Below are positions 36,031 through 43,702 of a stretch of 64,000 bases of DNA, piece by piece. Where the stretch lies: contig NZ_LR594659.1 in the NCBI RefSeq assembly GCF_901827155.1, positions 2,418,001 to 2,482,000 of the forward strand, given 5' to 3'. This DNA comes from Variovorax sp. PBL-H6 (GTDB lineage: Bacteria; Pseudomonadota; Gammaproteobacteria; Burkholderiales; Burkholderiaceae_C). Positions within the stretch are counted from its first letter, which is position 1; each line of letters begins with the position of its first letter. Both the position numbers and the translations under genes were made by a program. Below the pieces are notes generated by a model. The model was given only the letters and a program-made list of their open reading frames with translations. It made no database searches and was not told the DNA's origin.

Positions 36031-37120
36031 TTCGGCGGATCAGGCCATCGGTCAGGAGCCAGCAGCCTCCGATGGTGAAAGCGAGCAGCAGCAGCGGTTC
36101 GAGCACCGGCCCCAGCCGCCAGGGCGCCAGCAGCACGGCGCCCGCCACGATCAAGGTCTGGTGCAGCATGTACCAGGGATAGACCGACTCGTTGGCCCTG
36201 TACAGCCAGGGCCAGGGGCGGTCGAGATGACGGCGGGCGAAGCCCAGGATGGCGGCGATCGCGGTCCACAGGTAGAAGGCCCGGAGCCCGCGCAGCAGCC
36301 AGGCCTCTCCGCCGGCTGCACGGAGCGCCAGGTAGGCAGTGACGAAGCCCAGCGCCAGCGCCAGCGCCCAAGCGCGCAGGCGTTCGAGTTCCCGCCACAG
36401 GCCGTCATCGATGCCCATCCAGTAGCCGTACAGGAAGACCGTGAAGTAGAGCGGGTGCAGGTAGCCGTCGTGGATCAGGTCGTGGGTGGCCGGGAAGCGC
36501 GGCGCCAGTACCAGCGCGTAGAGCAGCAGCGGCAGCGCGGGCAGCACCAGCAGGCGCCAGCGCCGCAGCCCGGTGAAGACGGCGCGCAACCGGTGCCCGG
36601 CGTCCGAGTCCAGCAGCGGCTGCAGCAGCGCGACCGCGGCGGTGTAGACGAAGAGGTAGGGCAGGTACCACAGGTGGTTCCAGGTCATGCCGAAATCCGA
36701 GCCCGCGAAGGCGCCCTTCGGCCACGGCCCCATCTTCAGGTATCGCAGCATGAAGTCGCTGAACCCCGGCGCGACCAAGCCGCGCGCCAGCGCCTCGGCG
36801 TAGGCCTGGTACGGGACCACCACCGTCATGCCGAAGACCAGCGGCAGCAGGAGGCGCAAGGCACGTTGGCGGATCAGGGCCAGCGGGCCCCTGCCGCGGA
36901 GCAGGAAACCCAGCGCCACGCCGGAGACCAGGAACACCAGGTCCATGCGCCAGATGTTGACCACCTGCATCGGCGTCTGCAGCCACGCCGCGGCGTGCGG
37001 ACTCTTCAGGTGCCAGGGCCAGTCGGCGACGTAGTACATGCCCACGTGGTAGAGGATCAGCAGGCCGAAGGCCAGTGCGCGCAGCGCGTCGATGTCGTGG
37101 CGGCGGGTTTCGGGGGTCAC
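35933..37120 (-). CDS. Acyltransferase 3 family membrane protein (OpgC-like)
   Basis: 395 residues with about ten membrane helices. Seen: RRHDIDALRALAFGLLILYH (start of acyltransferase 3 proteins), HLWYLPYLFVYTAAVALLQP, ANESVYPWYMLHQTLIVAGA and a C-terminal basic tail. Such proteins move acyl groups onto extracytoplasmic glycans; OpgC succinylates periplasmic glucans. GTG at 37120 with GGAG before it fits the conserved N-terminus; the open frame upstream is not family-like. The 3' end runs 98 bp into the convergent aminotransferase gene. Confidence 0.85.
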   Translation of the reverse strand: MTPETRRHDIDALRALAFGLLILYHVGMYYVADWPWHLKSPHAAAWLQTPMQVVNIWRMDLVFLVSGVALGFLLRGRGPLALIRQRALRLLLPLVFGMTVVVPYQAYAEALARGLVAPGFSDFMLRYLKMGPWPKGAFAGSDFGMTWNHLWYLPYLFVYTAAVALLQPLLDSDAGHRLRAVFTGLRRWRLLVLPALPLLLYALVLAPRFPATHDLIHDGYLHPLYFTVFLYGYWMGIDDGLWRELERLRAWALALALGFVTAYLALRAAGGEAWLLRGLRAFYLWTAIAAILGFARRHLDRPWPWLYRANESVYPWYMLHQTLIVAGAVLLAPWRLGPVLEPLLLLAFTIGGCWLLTDGLIRRISWLRPLFGKSRWAGCRPDRDASPSRRQAGAG

Positions 37121-37260
37121 GGCGGCTCCAGGTGTTCGAAGAGAGCCATGCTCGGCGCGGCTCGTGCCTGATGGGGCGCCGAAGTGACGATCCGCCGGGC
37201 TCTTGGGACGAACGGCGGCCCGCAGGGACGAATCCGGCCCGGATTCAGGAGAATGCCGCC

Positions 37261-38151
37261 ATGCCCGAGATCCCCGGCCAGACCCCGAAGAACCTGTTCG
37301 AGCGCTACCAGCCCTACCGCCGGCGAGCCGAAGTCGCCTTCTGGGTGCTGTTGATGGCATTGCAAGCCGCCTTCAACTGCGTGGTCGCGGTGATCGACGC
37401 CGATCGCGCCGGACGGGCGCTTCCGACCTGGCAGCCGGTGACCTGGGAGTTGTCCAGCCACCTGGTGCTGCTGGCGCTGGTGCCGGCCGTCGTCGCCTTC
37501 GAGCGCCGCTTTCCGCTCGGCTTCGCCGGCTTCGCCCGCAATCTGCCGTGGCACCTGGCGGGCAGCGTGGTCTTCAGCCTGCTGCACGTGGCAGGCATGG
37601 TGGCCTTGCGCAAGGTCGCCTATGCCTCGTCCGGTGGGCGTTACGACTTCGGCGGGGCCGAGCAGTGGGTGTACGAATACCTGAAGGACGTGCGCGTCTA
37701 CGCGCTGTTCCTGATCGCGATCCTGAGCTACCGCCTGTTCATGCTGCGGCTGCAGGGCGAAGCGCGCGTGCTCGATCCGCCGGAGGAACCCGCCGGCACG
37801 GCGCCGCCTGCGCCGGAGCAGCCGACTGCGGCGCGGCCGGAGCGCTTCCTGGTGCGCAAGCTGCGGCGCGAATTCCTGATCGCGGCCAGCGACATCGACT
37901 GGCTGCAGGCCCAGGGCAACTACGTCGGCCTGCGCGTCAAAGGGCACGACTACCTGCTGCGCGCCACGCTGACCGACTTCCTGGCCCAGCTCGACCCCTC
38001 GCGCTATGCGCGCGTGCACCGCAGCTACGCCGCCAACCTGGACCGCGTGGCCGAGATCGAGCCGCTGGAAGGCGGCGATGCACGCCTGCTGATGCAGGAT
38101 GGCACGCGCATCCCCTGCAGCCGTCGGTATCGCGACGCGCTGCGCGCCTGA
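37261..38151 (+). CDS. Membrane-anchored LytTR-type transcriptional regulator
   Basis: 296 residues. The N-terminal half has about four membrane helices (VAFWVLLMALQAAFNCVVAV, HLVLLALVPAVVAFERRF, HLAGSVVFSLLHVAGMVALR, VYALFLIAILSYRLFMLRLQ). A Pro/Ala linker follows, and the C-terminal LytTR DNA-binding domain has IDWLQAQGNYVGLRVKGHDY, FARVHRSY-like YARVHRSYAANLDRV and GTRIPCSRRYRDALR. No receiver domain, so it may respond directly to a membrane signal. It is divergent from the acyltransferase gene, with 140 bp between them. Confidence 0.87.
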   Translation: MPEIPGQTPKNLFERYQPYRRRAEVAFWVLLMALQAAFNCVVAVIDADRAGRALPTWQPVTWELSSHLVLLALVPAVVAFERRFPLGFAGFARNLPWHLAGSVVFSLLHVAGMVALRKVAYASSGGRYDFGGAEQWVYEYLKDVRVYALFLIAILSYRLFMLRLQGEARVLDPPEEPAGTAPPAPEQPTAARPERFLVRKLRREFLIAASDIDWLQAQGNYVGLRVKGHDYLLRATLTDFLAQLDPSRYARVHRSYAANLDRVAEIEPLEGGDARLLMQDGTRIPCSRRYRDALRA

Positions 38152-38216
38152 GCCGCACGGCCAGGCACCGGTGACAATCCTGCCTTCCCCGACGCCCGAG
38201 CAAGAAAGAAGTCCCG

Positions 38217-39170
38217 ATGGCCATCCAGTGGTTCCCCGGCCACATGCACCTGACCCGGAAGGCCATTGCCGAACGCATTGCCGAGATCGACGTCGTCATC
38301 GAACTGCTCGATGCGCGACTGCCCGGTTCCAGCGCCAACCCGATGCTTGCCGAGCTGACCGGCCACAAGCCGGGTCTCAAGGTGCTCAACAAGCAGGACC
38401 TGGCCGATCCCGAGCGCACCGCATCATGGCTGGCCCACTACAACGCGCAGCCGGCCACGCGCGCCATCGGCCTCGATGCCAGCCAGACGGCACCCGCGCG
38501 CCGTCTCGTCGACGCCTGCCGCGAACTGGCGCCACAGCGCGGCGGCATGGCCAAGCCGATGCGGGTGCTGATCTGCGGCATTCCCAACGTGGGCAAGTCC
38601 ACGCTGATCAACACGCTCGTCGGCACCCGCAAGGCCAAGACCGGCGACGAGGCCGGTGTCACCAAGCTGGAGCAGCGCATCGTGCTGGCCGACGGTTTCT
38701 ACCTCTGGGACACGCCCGGCATGCTGTGGCCGCGCATCATCGTGGCGCAGAGCGGCTACAACCTCGCCGCCAGCGGCGCGATCGGCCGCAATGCCTTCGA
38801 CGAGGAGCTGGTGGCATTGGAGCTGCTGGGCTACCTCAAACGGCACTACGCCGGGCTGCTCGAGGCGCGCTTCAGGCTGGATGCGGTCGCCGGGCTTGGC
38901 GACGACGAACTGCTCGAGGCCATCGGCCGCCAGCGCGGCGCACTGCTGGGCGGTGGCCGTGTCAACCTCCAGAAGGCGGCCGAGATCGTGATGAACGAGT
39001 TTCGCAGCGGCAGCCTGGGGCGCATCACGCTGGAGACGCCCGGGGAGTTCGTGCAATGGCTGGCCGCGGGGCAGTTGCTGGATGCGCAGCGGCAGGCGAA
39101 GAAGGAGGCACGGGGGCGAAAGAAGAACGCGCTGCCGAGCCGCGAAGACGCGCCGCCCGGCGATGCCTAA
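38217..39170 (+). CDS. ylqF: Ribosome biogenesis GTPase YlqF (RbgA)
   Basis: 317 residues. Circularly permuted GTPase that helps assemble the 50S subunit. Permuted order is visible: MAIQWFPGHMHLTRKAIAER first, G4 NKQD (58-61), then G1 GIPNVGKS (121-128) and G3 DTPG (165-168). C-terminal helical domain with GALLGGGRVNLQKAAEIVMN and FRSGSLGRITLETP. Start ATG at 38217 follows AAAGAAGTCCCG. The last four bases overlap the convergent sigma-factor remnant. Confidence 0.92.
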   Translation: MAIQWFPGHMHLTRKAIAERIAEIDVVIELLDARLPGSSANPMLAELTGHKPGLKVLNKQDLADPERTASWLAHYNAQPATRAIGLDASQTAPARRLVDACRELAPQRGGMAKPMRVLICGIPNVGKSTLINTLVGTRKAKTGDEAGVTKLEQRIVLADGFYLWDTPGMLWPRIIVAQSGYNLAASGAIGRNAFDEELVALELLGYLKRHYAGLLEARFRLDAVAGLGDDELLEAIGRQRGALLGGGRVNLQKAAEIVMNEFRSGSLGRITLETPGEFVQWLAAGQLLDAQRQAKKEARGRKKNALPSREDAPPGDA

Positions 39171-39706
39171 GCCGGCGTGAACCGGGCTTCCTGCGCGATG
39201 TAGGGCACATAGCGGAAGTCCCGGATTCCGACCACGCGATCCTCCCGCCAGACCAGCTCGACGAAGTAGCCGGGTTGCTCGGCCCCAGGTGCCTGATACA
39301 CCCCCAGCACCTCGCGCCCATCGAGCCAGCCCGGCACCAGGTGCCAGCCCACAATGCCTGCGTAGTTGGTGAAGTAGAGCGCCACATCGCGCCGCCCGGC
39401 CGCCTTGCGCCGCGAGACCAGGTCCAGCCGCACATCGTCTGCCAGCATGGCGCGCACGCCGTCCCAGTCAGGGGCATTGAACAGCTGCGCATAGCGCAGC
39501 AGCGCCGGCTGAACAGCGCGTGCCGGCGCGGGCGGCGCGCTGGTTTCGGAGAGCTGGCGCAGCAACGTGCGGCCTCGGTGCAGTGCCGCCTTCACCGCCG
39601 GCAGGCTGAGCTCGAGCTCGCTCGCGATCTCTTCCAGCGAATGGTCCAGCACGTCCTTCAGGATCACGCAGCCGCGCTGGGCCGGCGCCTCATGTGGATC
39701 TGGCAA
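39167..39706 (-). pseudogene. ECF sigma factor (SigJ-like) missing its N-terminal half
   Basis: What remains is sigma region 4 (RGCVILKDVLDHSLEEIASE, LELSLPAVKAALHRGRTLLR) followed by a SnoaL-like C-terminal domain (LFNAPDWDGVRAMLADDVRL, GWHLVPGWLDGREVLGVYQA), the layout of SigJ-type ECF sigma factors. Region 2, which binds core polymerase and the -10 element, is absent. Only a TTG is available as start, and an in-frame stop lies 15 bp upstream. The break coincides with the first codons of the Fic remnant on the other strand, near 39690. Confidence 0.82.
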
Positions 39707-40233
39707 GCCGCCGATTGGCCCTCACCTTGAGTTTGATGCGCGGGAACTGCAGCCCGCACTAACCGCCGCGCGCGTGGCCCAAGGGCGCATGCTGGGCATG
39801 GCAAGTGGACTGCAATTGGTCGATCTTGGCGAACTGCAACTCACGGGATGGGCATTGGAAGCCGTCGCCACAGCCCAGATCGAGGGCGAGATGCTGCAGA
39901 TCAACTCCGTGCGCGCGTCGGCCGCGCGTCTGCCTCGCCACTCTGGACCAGATGGAAACGGCAGCGGGCAAAAACGCCTTCTGGCTTGGGCTCCAGGTCG
40001 CTCATCCTGATCTGACACCCAGTCAGCGCAAGGTGCTGAACAAGCATCTTCGATGCCCAGCCCGAGGGTTTCGCGGGCGGCATGAGCACCGAGAAGTACA
40101 GGGCAATCACGGGCGTTCCCGTGCGACCGCTTATCGGGAGCTCACGCAGCTTTCCGACGCCAGCCTGCTGGAGCGAAGCGGAGAGGGACGTCGCGCGCCT
40201 GATGCGCTCGTGCCGCGAGACACAAGCCGCATC
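39692..40233 (+). pseudogene. Fic family protein, heavily decayed
   Basis: The start WIWQAADWP is followed by one extra base near 39721 and then, in another frame, HLEFDARELQPALTAARVAQ, GRMLGMASGLQLVDLGELQL and AVATAQIEGEMLQINSVRAS. This is the DUF4172 N-terminal domain with the inhibitory-type helix of Fic proteins. Near 39930 it jumps, with further frame changes, to the C-terminus: HPDLTPSQRKVLNKHL, then SRATAYRELTQLSDASLLER. The catalytic Fic core with HPF-GNGR has been deleted. No product is expected. Confidence 0.8.
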
Positions 40234-40319
40234 TGAGGCGGTACCGGGAAACTCCGGGCCACGAGGTCATCCCGCCGGGTCAAGATGCGCACCAAGAACA
40301 ATTTTTGGGTGGAGCCGCC

Positions 40320-40607
40320 ATGCACTACGTCCTCGCACGCATTACCGTCAAACCCGAGGTCACGGAGCTCGCGAAATGCCTCCTTCTCGACCTAGTCGCC
40401 AAGTCGCGGCAGGACGCGGGCTGCATGGCCTACGAGCTTTTCCAGCAGACCCAGGCGCCCCACGTGTTCCAGACCATCGAGCAATGGAAGGACAGGGCCG
40501 ATGCCGAGGCGCACATGAAGACGCTGCATGTCGGCGCTGCGCTCGCCGCGGCGGGCCCGCTGCTCGCGGGCGTGCCCGAGATCGTCGCGTACAGCCGGCT
40601 CGCCTAG
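40320..40607 (+). CDS. Antibiotic biosynthesis monooxygenase (ABM) domain protein
   Basis: 95 residues, one dimeric ferredoxin-like ABM domain, as in YgiN-type quinol monooxygenases. Seen: MHYVLARITVKPEVTELAK, SRQDAGCMAYELFQQTQAPH with the conserved G-C/N-x-x-Y-E motif, and FQTIEQWKDRADAEAHMKTL. Start ATG at 40320 follows GGAGCCGCC. It stands between decayed genes and the tandem repeat but is itself intact. Substrate unknown. Confidence 0.85.
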   Translation: MHYVLARITVKPEVTELAKCLLLDLVAKSRQDAGCMAYELFQQTQAPHVFQTIEQWKDRADAEAHMKTLHVGAALAAAGPLLAGVPEIVAYSRLA

Positions 40608-40736
40608 CGGCTCACTGGAGTACCTTCGCCTTCGGCTTCGGTGCTGTTCGACTTCGGAGCGGCCGTGCGGCTCACTGGAGTACCTTCGCCTTCGGCTTCG
40701 GTGCTATTCGCCTTCGGAGCGGCCGTGCGGCTCATG
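40608..40736. repeat. Tandem pair of a dispersed 60-bp repeat
   Basis: Two head-to-tail units at 40608-40667 and 40668-40727 with only two differences, followed by a partial third start (CGGCTCATG). The shared core is ACCTTCGCCTTCGGCTTCGG and each unit ends CTTCGGAGCGGCCGTG. It begins directly after the stop of the ABM gene. Read on the minus strand the pair gives two copies of a peptide with core STEAEGEGTPVSR, in an open frame. Related copies lie at 54656 and 30885. Confidence 0.85.
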
Positions 40737-40782
40737 CGCGGCGCCTCCGCGCACGACGGCAAGGCCTTGTGGTGCTGGTGAG

Positions 40783-41580
40783 CTATCGAGGCATGTCCTG
40801 CGCTGCCACGAAGTGGTTGCGCAGGCAACCCAGACCGCTGATCCCGACCTCGACCACGTCGCCGGCCTTCAACTTGGGCGACTTGCCGTCGGTGCCCATC
40901 CAGATCACGTCGCCCGGGTAGAGCGTGAGGTAGCGCGACATGCGGCTGATGAAGGCGCGGATGCCGAACAGCATGTCGGCCGTCCGGAAATGGGTCCGTA
41001 CCTCGCCGTTGAGCCGTACGGTGGTCTCGGCCGCATCGAGGTCGAACTCGGTCTCGATCCACGGCCCCATCGGCTTGAAGGTGTCCGTGTTCTTGGAGCG
41101 CCAGAAGGTGCGGTCCGATGCCTGCCACAGCCGCTCGCTGACGTCGTTGCCGATGGTGTAGCCCAGCACGCACGAGAGTGCATCGGCTTCGCTCAGGTGC
41201 CTGGCCTGCTTGCCGATGACCACGACCAGTTCGCCTTCGTACTCGACCTGCTGCGCGTCCGACGGAATGACGACGGCCTCGCCATGTGCGACGAGCGCGT
41301 TGACTGCACGGTAGCCGATGTCGGCCTGCTTGGGCTCCGCGATTCGTTCGCCGGTCTGCTCGGCGTACTCGCGGATGTGCTTGACGTAGTTGAGCCCGGC
41401 CGCATAGAAGGTCCTCGGGATCAGCGGGACTTCGAGCTTCACATCGGCCAGCGCGTGCACCGCACCGGTCGGCTCGTGGGCGCCGAAAGGATTTCCGCGG
41501 ACTGCGCGGATGCAGTCGTCGGACTCGAGGATCCCATAGGCGCTGTCCGCGCCAGGGACAGAGAAATTGACCCACTTCAT
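40783..41580 (-). CDS. Fumarylacetoacetate hydrolase (FAH) family protein
   Basis: 265 residues, FAH fold used by hydrolases and decarboxylases in aromatic catabolism. Seen: YAAGLNYVKHIREYAEQTGE, metal ligands in VEYEGELVVVIGKQARHLSE (E-x-E) with a distal Asp, GYTIGNDVSERLWQ, TFWRSKNTDTFKPMGPWIET, and YPGDVIWMGTDGKSP. The start ATG is at 41580; the open frame further upstream overlaps the LysR remnant. It lies 14 bp after the stop of the Bug-protein tail, so the two were probably one operon before the deletion. Confidence 0.88.
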   Translation of the reverse strand: MKWVNFSVPGADSAYGILESDDCIRAVRGNPFGAHEPTGAVHALADVKLEVPLIPRTFYAAGLNYVKHIREYAEQTGERIAEPKQADIGYRAVNALVAHGEAVVIPSDAQQVEYEGELVVVIGKQARHLSEADALSCVLGYTIGNDVSERLWQASDRTFWRSKNTDTFKPMGPWIETEFDLDAAETTVRLNGEVRTHFRTADMLFGIRAFISRMSRYLTLYPGDVIWMGTDGKSPKLKAGDVVEVGISGLGCLRNHFVAAQDMPR

Positions 41581-41594
41581 TCGTCGCTCCCGGT

Positions 41595-41715
41595 CTATTC
41601 GGCCTTGATGTTGGCGCTGCGGATCAATTGCGCCCAGCGCGCGCGATCCTGCCCCAGCCACTCCCGGTACTCGGCGGGGCCGAGGTGTTTCAGTTCGGCG
41701 CCCAGCGACTTGAAC
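41595..41715 (-). pseudogene. C-terminal tail of a Bug (TctC-type) solute-binding protein
   Basis: The minus strand ends FKSLGAELKHLGPAEYREWL then GQDRARWAQLIRSANIKAE and a stop. This is the standard C-terminus of tripartite tricarboxylate transporter binding proteins, which are very numerous in Comamonadaceae. Upstream of about 41715 the frame is replaced by the complement of a LysR gene, so some 280 residues are missing. Confidence 0.8.
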
Positions 41716-42339
41716 CTGCATCGGTATCCGGACATCGAGGTCACGGTGGTCCACGATGACGGGCGCTCCGACCTCGTCACCGAGGCGCTCGATCTCTCGA
41801 TCCGGATCGCGCCCTCGCTCGAGGACGCGAGCTACGTCGCCCAGTCGCTCATGAAGTCGCCGCAGGTGGTGGTGGCCTCGCAGGCGTATCTGAAGCGGCA
41901 TGGCCGGCCCGCGACGCCCGCTGACCTGGCGCGCCACAACTGCCTGGTGCACATCGTGAAGTCAAGCGCCGGCGTCTGGAAGTTCGCCGGCGACCCGCCG
42001 CAGGAGGTGCGCGTTCGCGGTACGGTGCGCTCCAACCTGGGCGATGCCATCAAGCAGGCCGCGCTGCTCGGTACCGGCATCTCGCTCCATCCCTACTACA
42101 TGGTGTCCGAGGAACTGCGCGCCGGCACGCTCGAGGCGCTGCTGCCCGGCTCGGTCCCCGAGGAACTCGACATCTACGTCGTGTTCTCGACCCGGCGCAA
42201 CATGCCGACGCGCGTGCGGCATCTGCTGGAATTCCTCAAGGAGTGGTCGCGCGATCCACCCGACTGGGCCTTGCCCGCCGCGCCCGGCGCGACGCGTCGG
42301 GGGGCTTCGCGGACGCGGCCTGCGTCCAGTCCGCCTTGA
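41713..42339 (+). pseudogene. C-terminal half of a LysR-type regulator
   Basis: From about 41713 the plus strand reads HRYPDIEVTVVHDDGRSDLV, then LDLSIRIAPSLEDASYVAQS, QVVVASQAYLKRHGRPATPA, NLGDAIKQAALLGTGISLHP and IYVVFSTRRNMPTRVRHLLE. This is the effector-binding domain of LysR regulators from its second strand to the end. The HTH and linker are missing, and the sequence upstream is the Bug-protein tail on the other strand. A single deletion joined the two genes. Confidence 0.82.
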
Positions 42340-42416
42340 GCCCGGGCCGGCAAATCATCGGACTCCGAACTCCTGCGCGCTCGAGCCCCACCCGCTCGAG
42401 GGCATTCAGCCGCCTG

Positions 42417-43664
42417 CTAGTCCTCGAAGGCGCGCGCCAGAATCGCCGCGAAGGTGTTTTTCGCATGAGCCAGCGCGGCGTCCTGCTGGAGCGCGATGGC
42501 ATGCAGCGCCGCGATTCGCTGTGCGAAGGCCTCCTGCAGGTGCGCCGCCGGCACCATCACACGCAGCGTGCGCAGCCGCTCCTTGGAAATGTTGGGCATC
42601 GAGGCGGCGGTCCCGCTCGCCAGCAGCTTCAGCCCCCTTCGCATGGCCGGCGCCCGCAGCAGCGCCCACAAATAGAGCGGATGCATGCCGGCGTCCGGAC
42701 GCAGGCGCAGCCGGAAGATCAGATCAGGCAGCAGGATCCGGCCCCGGGTCTCCCACACATAGGCCGGCGTGCCCACCAGGTCCAGCGTGTTCTTGCGGCT
42801 GATCAGCAGGTCGCCGGTGCGCACCTCGTTGCGCGGGTCCGGCTGCTCGGTCTCGGGCAGCGTCTTGTGGTCGGACTCGTCGTAGAGCGCGTTCTTCAGC
42901 GCGCTCAGCCGCAGCACGCCCCATTCGTTGCCGGTCTTGTGCCGATCATGGCAGCGCGGGCTCTTGCCGCTGTCGATGCCCTCGAGCAGCTCGCCCAGCT
43001 TCACCAGCGGCCATGCCTTCGGATTGCTCTGCGGGTCGCCGAACATGTCGGCCAGGAGGGCCGGCACCATCAGCTCGGTCAGCGCGCGCGCCCGGCGCCG
43101 CAGGCGCACCATGCTGTCGGCGCAGCCGAGCAGGTCGACCAGGCGGCGCTGCCAGGCCAGTTCGGGCACCCGGATGGCAGCGGCTGCCATGTACGCGGTC
43201 GGCACGCGCTGCTGGCCGGCGGTTCCGGTGAGGCTGCGCCTCGCCGCGTTGCGGAAGCGCTGCTGGCGCAGGAAGAAGTAGATCCATTCGGGCAGCACCG
43301 CCTCGCGGGCGCGCAGCACGTGAAACTCGGTCGAGCCGAAACCGCGGCCACCGGCCAGGTCGCGAGCAAGGGCGACCTTGCCGTTTTCCATGCACGGCGT
43401 GATCTTCGCGAAGAGAACGTCGCCGTCGGCAAAAGGGGTATAGCCCCTCCTCACCTCGCCGAAGGGCCGCACCAAGCGCTGGGCGATGGTGGCGCTGAAC
43501 TCGTCCACCGCGGCCATCGGCACGAAAGCGACCTCGCTGTGCTCCTGCAGGCCGTGGTCCTTCGGCAGCCTGGGATTGATCTCGCAGACCTCGCCCAGCG
43601 TGGCGAGGCGGGCGGGTGGTCTGGTCGAATCACGTTGGCCTTTGGCCAGCCCTGCAATGCTCAT
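42417..43664 (-). CDS. hsdS: Type I restriction-modification specificity subunit
   Basis: 415 residues, two target-recognition domains. First half: RLATLGEVCEINPRLPK, FVPMAAVDEFSATIAQRLVR, FADGDVLFAKITPCMENGK. Second half repeats the pattern: WPLVKLGELLEGIDSGKSPR and VRTGDLLISRKNTLDLVGTP. Each is followed by a conserved helix (QRRLVDLLGCADSMVRLRRR; LQEAFAQRIAALHAIALQQD) that spaces the two half-sites. It would direct HsdM to a bipartite sequence. It starts 38 bp after hsdM. Confidence 0.92.
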   Translation of the reverse strand: MSIAGLAKGQRDSTRPPARLATLGEVCEINPRLPKDHGLQEHSEVAFVPMAAVDEFSATIAQRLVRPFGEVRRGYTPFADGDVLFAKITPCMENGKVALARDLAGGRGFGSTEFHVLRAREAVLPEWIYFFLRQQRFRNAARRSLTGTAGQQRVPTAYMAAAAIRVPELAWQRRLVDLLGCADSMVRLRRRARALTELMVPALLADMFGDPQSNPKAWPLVKLGELLEGIDSGKSPRCHDRHKTGNEWGVLRLSALKNALYDESDHKTLPETEQPDPRNEVRTGDLLISRKNTLDLVGTPAYVWETRGRILLPDLIFRLRLRPDAGMHPLYLWALLRAPAMRRGLKLLASGTAASMPNISKERLRTLRVMVPAAHLQEAFAQRIAALHAIALQQDAALAHAKNTFAAILARAFED

Positions 43665-43702
43665 CGAATAACTTCCCTGGTCTTGTTTCTGATCTTGTCA
43701 TT

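Noticed and set aside
40783..41952. 389-codon version of the FAH gene starting at 41952
   Set aside because: The added N-terminus is the complement of the LysR remnant. ATG at 41580 starts the true FAH sequence.
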